Source: Comamonadaceae bacterium
GTDB taxonomy: Bacteria; Pseudomonadota; Gammaproteobacteria; Burkholderiales; Burkholderiaceae_C
Reading direction: 5' to 3'
Length of the DNA: 5,466 nt
Assembly (NCBI GenBank): GCA_947374105.1
Contig: CANCAO010000139.1
Span: 1 to 5,466 of the forward strand
Each line of letters starts with the position of its first letter. The first letter of the stretch is position 1. The translations under genes and the position numbers were made by a program. A model generated the notes under the pieces. The model made no database searches. It saw only the letters and a program-made list of their open reading frames with translations, and was not told the origin of the DNA. This document shows, in pieces, positions 1-5,248 of this stretch.

Positions 1-678
1 GAAGACGAATCGGGCGACGCCAACACCTTCGCCCGTGAACTGGTGCAACGCTGCACCGATGACGGCGTGGTCTTTCTCATGAGCCACACCATCACGGCGC
101 TGCGTGAAGCGGGGGGCCGCATTGACCACGTAGAGGCCACCGACACCGAAGGCCGCTTTCAGCGCCTGCGCGCCGATGCCTATGTGCTGGCCATGGGCAG
201 CCTGAGCCCGCTCTATGCCAAACCCCTGGGCATTGAACTACCCATCTACCCGGCCAAGGGTTACTCGGTGACCATGGCCGTCAAAAACGCGTCCATGGCG
301 CACCAAGTGTCCTTGACGGACGACGAGTACAAGCTGGTGTTCTCCCGACTGGGCGACCGGCTGCGCATTGCCGGCACGGCCGAGTTCAACGGCTACGACC
401 GCGACCTGAACCGCGTGCGCTGTGAAGCCATCGTGCGCCGGGTTGAGGAATTATTCCCCGGCGCTGGCGATACAGAAACCGCCCAGTTCTGGACGGGCCT
501 GCGACCCGCCACACCGTCCAACGTGCCCATCATCGGACGAAGCCGCATCGGCAACCTCTACCTCAACACTGGCCACGGCACGCTTGGTTGGACGCACTCT
601 TGCGGCTCGGGCAAAAGCATTGCCCGCATCATCAGTGGCCTAAAGCCTGAGGTGGACTTCGCGTTCACGGGCATCTAA
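1..678 (+). CDS. dadA: D-amino acid dehydrogenase, small-subunit type (DadA-like), 3' part
   Basis: This is the C-terminal 225 residues of an FAD-dependent oxidoreductase of the DAO/DadA family. These enzymes oxidatively deaminate D-amino acids to 2-oxo acids at the inner face of the cytoplasmic membrane and pass electrons to the respiratory chain. The frame is open from base 1 (it begins EDESGDANTF), so the start and the N-terminal FAD-binding Rossmann motif lie outside the window. The family is about 415-435 residues, so roughly half is present. Seen here, in fragment numbering, are YPAKGYSVT (83-91), WTGLRPATPSNVPIIG (164-179) and the C-terminal FAD-contacting LNTGHGTLGWTHSCGSG (188-204), all characteristic of DadA. 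The gene ends in TAA and converges on the MaoC gene 29 bases away. No dadX racemase is visible, so a related D-amino-acid or glycine-oxidase-like specificity remains possible. Substrate is inferred from the family only. Confidence 0.87.
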   Translation, partial: EDESGDANTFARELVQRCTDDGVVFLMSHTITALREAGGRIDHVEATDTEGRFQRLRADAYVLAMGSLSPLYAKPLGIELPIYPAKGYSVTMAVKNASMAHQVSLTDDEYKLVFSRLGDRLRIAGTAEFNGYDRDLNRVRCEAIVRRVEELFPGAGDTETAQFWTGLRPATPSNVPIIGRSRIGNLYLNTGHGTLGWTHSCGSGKSIARIISGLKPEVDFAFTGI

Positions 679-684
679 GTTTTT

Positions 685-714
685 CCCGTGAGTGACCCAC
701 GGCTAACTCACGGG
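685..714. terminator. Hairpin between converging dadA-like and maoC genes, possible terminator
   Basis: CCCGTGAGT (685-693) and ACTCACGGG (706-714) form a perfect 9-bp stem around a 12-base loop. A competing smaller stem pairs CCGTG (686-690) with CACGG (698-702). The right arm contains the stop codon of the maoC gene. The position between two converging genes suggests transcript termination or 3' end protection. No T-run follows the stem on either strand: the T-run at 680-684 precedes it on the + strand and becomes A's after it on the - strand. It is therefore not a standard intrinsic terminator. Confidence 0.35.
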
Positions 715-1175
715 TAGCGCCGCACGATCGACTCGGCCACGCACACGGGCTTTGCAGCCCCTTCACGCTCCATCGTGACCTGCCAGGTCATCTGCATACC
801 GTCGTCGTCAATGGCCTCGCATTGCAGCAGCGTCATGCGCGCACGCAGGCGGCTACCCACGGGCACCGGAGCCATGAAGCGCACCTTGTTCAAGCCGTAG
901 TTCACGCCCATGCGTGACTCAACGATGGTCACAGCAGTTTCGTAAAACTTGGGTAGCAAAGCGAGTGTCAAAAAGCCATGAGCAATCGGCCCGCCAAACG
1001 GTCCTGCTTTGGATTTTTCTTCGTCTACATGAATCCATTGATGATCACCCGTAGCCTCGGCAAACTGATTGATCTGCGCTTGGGTGATGGTGATCCAGTC
1101 GCTAACGGCAACCTCTTGTCCAACCAGTGCGGGGAACTCTTGAAGGGATTGAAACGTTTTCATGCATCCAGCCAT
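708..1175 (-). CDS. MaoC/NodN-type (R)-hydratase, hot-dog fold
   Basis: This is a single hot-dog-domain protein of the MaoC dehydratase family, NodN-like branch. Such enzymes hydrate trans-2-enoyl-CoA or related thioesters to (R)-3-hydroxyacyl thioesters in the cytoplasm. The sequence resembles what I remember of mycobacterial Rv0130 (151 residues): a start of the MKTF type, then VSDWITITQ, ATGDHQWIHVD, GPIAHGFLTLALLP, NYGLNKVRF and PVPVGSRLRA. In MKTF numbering, D40 and H45 of GDHQWIH fit the catalytic Asp-x4-His pair of (R)-hydratases. The start is ambiguous. ATG at 1175 (MAGCMKTF) has an AGGTGA site 7 bases upstream and gives 155 residues. ATG at 1163 (MKTF) matches the family N-terminus, gives 151 residues and forms an ATGA overlap with the parA stop. 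I list the outer start because of the ribosome site. Probably translated with parA; the true acyl substrate is unknown. Confidence 0.92.
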   Translation of the reverse strand: MAGCMKTFQSLQEFPALVGQEVAVSDWITITQAQINQFAEATGDHQWIHVDEEKSKAGPFGGPIAHGFLTLALLPKFYETAVTIVESRMGVNYGLNKVRFMAPVPVGSRLRARMTLLQCEAIDDDGMQMTWQVTMEREGAAKPVCVAESIVRRYP

Positions 1176-1777
1176 TTACAAATCACCTGCCACTGCGCCA
1201 AGTCTTTCTCCACCCGACCAGGCACCACATCAAACAGGGTGAGGCCACGCGCCGCAAGGTGGATGTAGTTTTGCGTGTCGCGGATCATGCCCAGCACCGG
1301 CAGGCCCAGACTTTCCACGAACTCACGCAACTTGTCTGCGGCTATGGTGCGGGCATCCACCCGCATACCCACAATGCCGACCTGCATTTTCCCAGCATGG
1401 CTGTGCGCGGCGAGTTGATCCAAAAAAGCACGCGTGGCAAAGATGTCAAAAATGCTGGGTTGAAGTGGCACGATCACCTTGGTGGCGTGCTGCAAGACCT
1501 CGTTCAGGCGCGAGCCCTCCAGGCCACCCGGCGTGTCCAGCACCACATGCGTCGTTCCTTGCGGGGGCTTCACAAAATAACCCGAGCCCACTTCCCAGGA
1601 GGCAATGGGCCTTGCAGCGGGTGGGCGCAGCCCCAGCCACAGGCGCGACGATTGCTGCTTGTCCGCGTCACCCAGCATGACAGCGCGCCCTTGGGCTGCA
1701 AAGTAACCCGCCACATTGGTCGATAGGGTGGATTTACCCACCCCGCCTTTGGGATTGGCAATGACAACGACGGGCAT
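1160..1777 (-). CDS. Orphan ParA/MinD-type partition ATPase
   Basis: This is a 205-residue P-loop ATPase of the ParA (SIMIBI, deviant Walker A) family, which uses ATP-driven dimerisation on DNA or membrane to position plasmids, chromosomes or protein complexes. The deviant Walker A motif KGGVGKST is at residues 10-17 with the signature Lys10. The A' region is GDADKQQSS (36-44, with D37 and D39), and Walker B is VVLDTPGG (78-85, with D81). The C-terminal RDTQNYIHLAARGLTLFD (166-183) is also typical. It is at the short end for ParA: there is no N-terminal helix-turn-helix domain as in P1-type ParA, and no ParB-like gene or centromere-like repeat array is nearby. The chromosomal parAB pair would normally sit elsewhere near the origin, so this is an orphan paralogue of unknown cargo. 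A strong AAGGAG lies 6 bases before the ATG. Its end overlaps the maoC gene. The family call is secure; the role is not known. Confidence 0.93.
   Translation of the reverse strand: MPVVVIANPKGGVGKSTLSTNVAGYFAAQGRAVMLGDADKQQSSRLWLGLRPPAARPIASWEVGSGYFVKPPQGTTHVVLDTPGGLEGSRLNEVLQHATKVIVPLQPSIFDIFATRAFLDQLAAHSHAGKMQVGIVGMRVDARTIAADKLREFVESLGLPVLGMIRDTQNYIHLAARGLTLFDVVPGRVEKDLAQWQVICKWLDA
1183..1188 (-). promoter_or_regulatory. Ribosome binding site of maoC gene, inside the parA 3' end
   Basis: Read on the - strand this is AGGTGA, 7 bases before ATG at 1175 and 19 bases before the next in-frame ATG at 1163. The spacing favours the 1175 start, which gives a 16-base overlap with parA. The 1163 start has no clear site of its own and would depend on ribosomes finishing parA. 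Confidence 0.5.
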
Positions 1778-1783
1778 GAATCA

Positions 1784-1789
1784 CTCCTT
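1784..1789 (-). promoter_or_regulatory. Strong ribosome binding site of parA-like gene
   Basis: The - strand reads AAGGAG, 6 bases before ATG at 1777. It fixes that start and is the best Shine-Dalgarno match in the window. Confidence 0.75.
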
Positions 1790-1850
1790 AAGCTCTGAAC
1801 TGGCCATCATTATCAGTGGAGATGCGCCAAGGACCATCTCACTCAGACCC

Positions 1851-2606
1851 TCACCTGAACGCGTCCCAAATCAACTTGATGCCCGTTAAGAACAGACCAC
1901 AATAAACCAATCTAAAAAACAGCACCGGATCAATGCGCCGAGCCAGACGCACACCCATCCAAACACCCACCGGTGCCAAAGGCAAAAGCACCAACGAAGT
2001 CAACATATTGCGCATATCCAGCAAACCCAGCCAAGCGTAAGGAATCCATTTGGAAAGATTGATAAAGAAAAAATAAAAAGACAATGTTGCGGCATACACC
2101 ACAGGCGATAAGCGCAGGGGCAGGACATAGGCCGTGACAGGCGGCCCGCCAGCGTGCGCCACAAAGCTGGTGAAGCCCGACATCATGGTCAAAATCACCC
2201 CCCACCAACGCGGCGGTGGCGAGCTATCGGCTTTGGGTGGAAAGAACAAGCGTTGCGCCAAAAACAGCAGCGTCATACCGCCCACAATGCCCGCCACCAC
2301 GTGCGAGTCCAGCACGCTGAACAGCAGTGCGCCGATCAAGGAGCCCAGCAGGCCCAGCGGCAGCAAGAACTTGAGCAGGGCCTTGTCATAGTCTTTGCGA
2401 AACGAGGCCATGCCCAGCACGTCGGTGAGCAAGAGCGCCGGCATCAAAATAGCGGCGGCCTGCGGCACGGGCACGGCCAGCGCCATCAGCGGCACGGCGA
2501 GCGAGCCAAAGCCCGAACCGAACCCGCTCTTGCTCACGCCGAGCAAGAGCACCGCCAAGGCGGCGACCCCATAAAAGAAGGGGTCGGTAATGATGGGGAA
2601 ATTCAA
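1851..2606 (-). CDS. TSUP family (TauE/SafE) membrane transporter
   Basis: This is a 251-residue polytopic inner-membrane protein of the TSUP (TauE/SafE, DUF81) family. Characterised members export sulfite, sulfoacetate or other small organosulfur or organic anions; the substrate here cannot be told. About eight hydrophobic segments can be seen near residues 11-28, 36-66, 78-100, 102-121, 134-153, 167-195, 201-220 and 227-247. Family signatures are GVSKSGFGSGFGSLAVP in the first repeat and HAGGPPVTAYVLPL (151-164) in the second, in line with the two-repeat TSUP build. Length is normal. The start is TTG at 2606: the rutE stop TAA lies five codons upstream in the same frame, so nothing further upstream can be used. 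The next Met (residue 41) would remove the first membrane segment. No good Shine-Dalgarno precedes the TTG, so translation may be coupled to rutE, 15 bases upstream. Confidence 0.9.
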   Translation of the reverse strand: MNFPIITDPFFYGVAALAVLLLGVSKSGFGSGFGSLAVPLMALAVPVPQAAAILMPALLLTDVLGMASFRKDYDKALLKFLLPLGLLGSLIGALLFSVLDSHVVAGIVGGMTLLFLAQRLFFPPKADSSPPPRWWGVILTMMSGFTSFVAHAGGPPVTAYVLPLRLSPVVYAATLSFYFFFINLSKWIPYAWLGLLDMRNMLTSLVLLPLAPVGVWMGVRLARRIDPVLFFRLVYCGLFLTGIKLIWDAFR

Positions 2607-2621
2607 GACCGAATTTGGTGC

Positions 2622-3206
2622 TTAGAGCACTGTGCAGGTCTGCTCAAACGTCAGACGCGGGTTGCGATTGAAGAGCTTGCTGTCGTCGCCATAACCCAGG
2701 TTGATGAGGAAGTTGGCGGTGTAGCGACCGTCGGGGAAGAACTCAGCGTTCACCTTGGCCAGATCGACGCCGCTCATGGGGCCGCAGTCCAGACCCACCG
2801 CGCGCGCGGCAATCATGAAGTAAGCGCCGCCCAGCGTGCCGTTGCGCGTGGCTGTGCCTTGCGCCAACGTGGCATTGCCTTCAAACATTTCCTTGGCGTT
2901 CGGGCCGTGCCAAATGGTGGGCATGTGCTCAAAAAATTGCGTATCGGTCGCCACGATGACGGTCACGGGCGCCAGCTTTGTTTTTTCCAGATTGCCAGGG
3001 CTCAGGGCGGGCAGCAGACGCGCTTTGGCTTCAGGCGTGGTGAGGATGACGTAGCGGGTGGGCTGCGTGTTCATGGAGGTGGCCCCCATGCGGGCGATGT
3101 CATACACCTCTTTGATCAAGTCCAGGCTCACGGGCTGGTCCGTAAAACCATTGGCCGTGCGGGCGTTGAAGAAGAGTTGGTCCAGGGCGGCTTGGTCGAT
3201 TTTCAT
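2622..3206 (-). CDS. rutE: RutE-like nitroreductase-family protein (putative malonic semialdehyde reductase)
   Basis: This is a 194-residue FMN-dependent NAD(P)H oxidoreductase of the nitroreductase family, RutE/HadB branch. RutE of E. coli (196 residues) reduces malonic semialdehyde to 3-hydroxypropionate in the Rut pyrimidine degradation pathway. As I remember it, the E. coli protein matches along its whole length: ARTANGF (15-21), GATSMNTQP (41-49), LSPGNLEKT (68-76), APVTVIVA (79-86), GLDCGPMSGVD (138-148), LINLGYGDDSKLF (167-179) and PRLTFEQ (183-189). None of the other rut genes (rutA-D, F, G) is in the window, so here it may serve as a general reductase of malonic semialdehyde, quinones or nitro compounds. 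It starts at ATG with only a weak ribosome site, lies 15 bases before the TSUP gene and probably shares its transcript. Homology is clear; the physiological role is inferred. Confidence 0.9.
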   Translation of the reverse strand: MKIDQAALDQLFFNARTANGFTDQPVSLDLIKEVYDIARMGATSMNTQPTRYVILTTPEAKARLLPALSPGNLEKTKLAPVTVIVATDTQFFEHMPTIWHGPNAKEMFEGNATLAQGTATRNGTLGGAYFMIAARAVGLDCGPMSGVDLAKVNAEFFPDGRYTANFLINLGYGDDSKLFNRNPRLTFEQTCTVL

Positions 3207-3255
3207 GGGAAGTGTGTCTCAGGTTACAAAATTAAAGAATAGATTATCCATTGAC

Positions 3256-3305
3256 CCGTTCAGCCTGAGCTTGTCGAAGGGCTTCGACAGGCTCAGCCCG
3301 AACGG
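3256..3305. repeat. Palindromic REP-like intergenic repeat (stem-loop)
   Basis: This is a 50-base imperfect palindrome. Left arm 3256-3279 and right arm 3282-3305 match at 21 of 24 positions; one further pair is a G-T wobble and two are mismatches. The two central bases leave a tight tip around TCGAAGGGCTTCGA. It fills half of the 106-base gap between the Bug gene and rutE. The half-site CTTCGACAGGCTCAGCCCGA closely resembles a dispersed repeat I recall from many proteobacterial genomes. On the - strand it lies 8 bases after the Bug stop and so could end or stabilise that operon's transcript. An A+T-rich stretch follows (3225-3255) but no clean T-run, so I call it a REP-like element with a possible terminator or mRNA 3' end role. 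Confidence 0.8.
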
Positions 3306-3312
3306 TTCATTG

Positions 3313-4293
3313 TTAATGAGCGGCTGATTCGGCGTTGATGTCAGCGTCGCGGATCAACTTGGTCCAGCGCTGCACGTCGCGCTGCACCAGTGCTTTGGTC
3401 TCGGCGATGCTCAGGTTCATGGGCTTGCCGCCTGCTTTGCGAAAGGTCTCCATCACCTCAGGCATGGCGATCACGCGGGCCAAGTCGGTGCGCAGGCGCT
3501 CCAGCAATTCGGGCGGCGTCTTGGCAGGCGCAAACAGGCCGAACCACGACTCCAGATCCAGCGTGGCCACACCCGTCTCGGTAAAGGTGGGCACCTCCGG
3601 GTGCATGGGGTTGCGGCTGGCGCCCGAGGTGGCCAGCGCCTTGACGGAGCCCGCATCCACCTGCACGCGAGCCGTGGGGGCGAGGTCCAAAAACACATCG
3701 ACACGCCCGCCCAAAAGGTCTTGGTATGCCGCTTGCGCGCCCCGGTAAGGCACGTGCACCAGCTTGACCCCAGCCAAGTGCCACAGCGCCGCTGCCAACA
3801 CGTGCTGGCCCGTGCCATTGCCTGCTGAGGCGGAGTTGAGCTTGCCCGGATTGGCCTTGGCAAACGCCACCACGTCTTTTAGCGAATTGAAAGGCAAGTC
3901 CTTACGCGCCATCAGCGTGTAGCTGTAGCCCACCGCCAAACCCACAGGCTCAAAGTCGCGCAAGCTGTCGTAAGGCAGGTTGCGGTACAGGCCCATGTTC
4001 AGCGCCAGATTGGACACCGATCCCACCAACAGCGTGTAGCCATCGGGTGCAGCCTTGGCGGCGGCGTCCGTGCCCACCAGCGTGCCAGAACCGGGGCGGT
4101 TTTCGACCACGATGGCTTGGTTCATCACCTTGCCCAGGCGGTCCGCCAGCAGTCGCCCGACAAAGTCAAAACCTCCACCGGGCGGCTGCGGCACGATGAC
4201 GCGCAGCGGCTTGTTGGGGTAGGCCTGGCTCCAGGCAGGCAAGGCCGCTGCGCTAAGCAAGGCCAAGAGTGAGCGGCGCGCCAGCGTCATCAT
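3313..4293 (-). CDS. Bug-family (TctC-like) periplasmic solute-binding receptor
   Basis: This is a 326-residue extracytoplasmic binding protein of the Bug/TctC family, the receptor of tripartite tricarboxylate transporters, usually for carboxylates, amino acids or aromatic acids. The N-terminus is a signal peptide: ARRSLLALLSAAALPAWSQA (5-24) has a twin-arginine-like pair, a hydrophobic core and a likely cleavage after A24, followed by the usual YPNKPLRVIVP. Bug signatures are PPGGGFD (37-43), VVENRPGSG (62-70), APDGYTLL (82-89), SAGNGTGQH (156-164) and VPYRGAQAAYQDLLGGRVDV (181-200). Length is typical. The ATG at 4293 is chosen because GGAG lies 7 bases before it and the signal peptide begins there; a longer open frame upstream only reads through the neighbour. 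One base separates it from the SnoaL-like stop, so coupled translation is likely. No TctA/TctB membrane genes are present, which is common for Bug genes. Ligand unknown. Confidence 0.95.
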   Translation of the reverse strand: MMTLARRSLLALLSAAALPAWSQAYPNKPLRVIVPQPPGGGFDFVGRLLADRLGKVMNQAIVVENRPGSGTLVGTDAAAKAAPDGYTLLVGSVSNLALNMGLYRNLPYDSLRDFEPVGLAVGYSYTLMARKDLPFNSLKDVVAFAKANPGKLNSASAGNGTGQHVLAAALWHLAGVKLVHVPYRGAQAAYQDLLGGRVDVFLDLAPTARVQVDAGSVKALATSGASRNPMHPEVPTFTETGVATLDLESWFGLFAPAKTPPELLERLRTDLARVIAMPEVMETFRKAGGKPMNLSIAETKALVQRDVQRWTKLIRDADINAESAAH

Positions 4294-4294
4294 C

Positions 4295-4912
4295 TCAACG
4301 CTCCAGTTCGCCGCCGGCCAACCAGCGCGCGCCCCGGCAGTACAGCTCATCCACCACCGGTCCTTTGAGCATGGGCATGTCCATCTTGACCGTATAGCCA
4401 ATGCGCGTCTGGATGTAGGCCAAGTGCCGATAGCCCTCGGGGAAGGTGGCCAGTGCGGCTTGGTCCAACGTGAGCGTGGCGGTGGAGTCCACCGGGTCAA
4501 TGCGGTCTTTCTCGTAAATCGGCTGGCGGTGCAGCAGCTTCCACTCGCCATTGACCTTTTGCACAAAGTCGTAAAAGCGGCCCGTGCACACCACGTCGCA
4601 CAGCACCGGGCCGTTGGCCCCCTCCACCATGCCGCGCTGAGAGATCGTCATCTTGGTCTGCGCAATGGCGCGCTCGCCCGCCACCTCTACTGCGGTACCG
4701 CCCAAGAAATGCAGAATGCTCACGCCCTTGGCCCAGCCCTCTTGCGTGACGCGAATGAACTCGGCAAACGGCCCCTGAAACCAGGTCGCCATCATCTGCC
4801 CCTCGGGATGCCACACGGTGGCAAAGCGCGTCCAGTCGCCCGCATCGCGCCACACCGCCCAGCGCTCCACCATCTGGCGTATTTCTAATTCGTCCATCAT
4901 TTGATTGTTCAT
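4295..4912 (-). CDS. SnoaL-like (NTF2 fold) domain protein
   Basis: This is a 205-residue soluble protein whose first 135 residues look like a SnoaL_4/NTF2-like cone domain, related to polyketide cyclases, ketosteroid isomerase and the small subunits of ring-hydroxylating dioxygenases. Recognisable parts are the N-terminal helices with IRQMVERWAVWRDAGDWTRF (11-30), VWHPEGQM (33-40), SILHFLGGTAVEV (65-77), GRFYDFVQKVNGEWKLLHRQ (111-130) and YEKDRIDPVD (133-142). The conserved RQPIYEKDRIDPVD stretch and the longer C-terminal tail (about 143-205) set it apart from the shortest NTF2 proteins. Polar residues such as H35 and H68 could lie in the cavity, but a catalytic set cannot be assigned. GGAG stands 6 bases before the ATG. 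It lies between the Dabb gene (21-base gap) and the Bug gene (1-base gap), which suggests a role in handling the compound that the Bug protein binds. Reaction unknown. Confidence 0.9.
   Translation of the reverse strand: MNNQMMDELEIRQMVERWAVWRDAGDWTRFATVWHPEGQMMATWFQGPFAEFIRVTQEGWAKGVSILHFLGGTAVEVAGERAIAQTKMTISQRGMVEGANGPVLCDVVCTGRFYDFVQKVNGEWKLLHRQPIYEKDRIDPVDSTATLTLDQAALATFPEGYRHLAYIQTRIGYTVKMDMPMLKGPVVDELYCRGARWLAGGELER
4301..4304 (-). promoter_or_regulatory. Ribosome binding site of Bug-family gene
   Basis: GGAG on the - strand, 7 bases before ATG at 4293, lies inside the last codons of the SnoaL-like gene. It selects the first of two adjacent ATG codons (4293 over 4290) and argues against any start further upstream. 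Confidence 0.55.
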
Positions 4913-4933
4913 TTTGGTCTCCGTTAATTTCTA

Positions 4934-5236
4934 TTAAATTGTTGAAAAATCCACCTGGTGCCGAGCGATGCGCACACCTTCCAGCTCTTGCTTCACACGC
5001 ACATGCTCCGGGTGAACCCCGTAAGCATCCAACGCGGCCTGCGACTCAAACTCAGAGTACAGCACGACATCGCAGGCGTAATCAATGCGGCTGCTGTCCA
5101 CACCAATCTCTAAGTGCGTCATGCCGGGGATTTTCCCCTGCAAGCTCTCAAAGGCATTTTTGACTTGTTCAATGCTGCGCGCCTTGCCTTGCGGCGTGTC
5201 GCCCCGCAGGTTCCACATCACGATGTGTTTGATCAT
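4934..5236 (-). CDS. Dabb (stress-responsive alpha/beta barrel) domain protein
   Basis: This is a 100-residue single-domain protein of the Dabb family, a dimeric ferredoxin-like alpha/beta barrel. The family includes plant stress proteins and olivetolic acid cyclase, and many bacterial members of unknown function found in catabolic clusters. The typical pattern is complete: an N-terminal MIKHIVMWNLR strand, a helix around 21-35, IPGMTHLEIGVD (36-47), DVVLYSEFESQAALDAYGVH (56-75), HPEHVRV (75-81) and a final strand ending in HQVDF (93-97). H4, H75 and H78 are candidates for the pocket, as in other Dabb proteins; this is inference. GGGAG lies 6 bases before the ATG. The YciI-type gene ends 12 bases upstream, so the two are very likely co-transcribed. 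Family is secure; activity is not known. Confidence 0.92.
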   Translation of the reverse strand: MIKHIVMWNLRGDTPQGKARSIEQVKNAFESLQGKIPGMTHLEIGVDSSRIDYACDVVLYSEFESQAALDAYGVHPEHVRVKQELEGVRIARHQVDFSTI

Positions 5237-5248
5237 GCTGGACTCCCG

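Noticed and set aside
43..45. GTG as the start of the dadA-like gene
   Set aside because: The frame stays open upstream to base 1 with DadA-like sequence (EDESGDANTFARELV), so this GTG is an internal valine codon.
1127..1726. Open frame on the + strand (199 codons) opposite the parA gene
   Set aside because: No recognisable domain; it mirrors parA and the start of maoC, and the opposite strand carries intact ATPase motifs.
1809..1814. Possible -10 box (GATAAT on the - strand) ahead of parA
   Set aside because: The hexamer fits well but no acceptable -35 element is found 16-18 bases upstream. A promoter in the 73-base gap is plausible but unsupported.
1819..1840. Short dyad GAGATG/CATCTC between the TSUP and parA genes, as a terminator
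   Set aside because: Only 6 bp with a 10-base loop and no T-run on the - strand; too weak to call.
2154..3242. Long open frame on the + strand (362 codons) opposite the TSUP and rutE genes
   Set aside because: The translation is rich in His, Gln, Arg and Gly without any family pattern, and it lies entirely antisense to two well-recognised genes that it spans. It is a coding shadow of high-GC codon use.
3225..3255. A+T-rich stretch before rutE as a sigma-70 promoter
   Set aside because: Several -10-like hexamers occur, but none has a matching -35 at correct spacing; the expected -35 positions fall in the palindrome or give no match.
4294..4566. N-terminal extension of the Bug gene up to an upstream ATG at 4566
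   Set aside because: The extra residues are an out-of-frame reading of the SnoaL-like gene, and the extension would bury a good signal peptide. GGAG before ATG at 4293 marks the true start.
4424..4888. Open frame on the + strand (154 codons) opposite the SnoaL-like gene
   Set aside because: The sequence is rich in His, Leu, Arg and Ala with no domain, wholly antisense to a recognised NTF2-fold gene.
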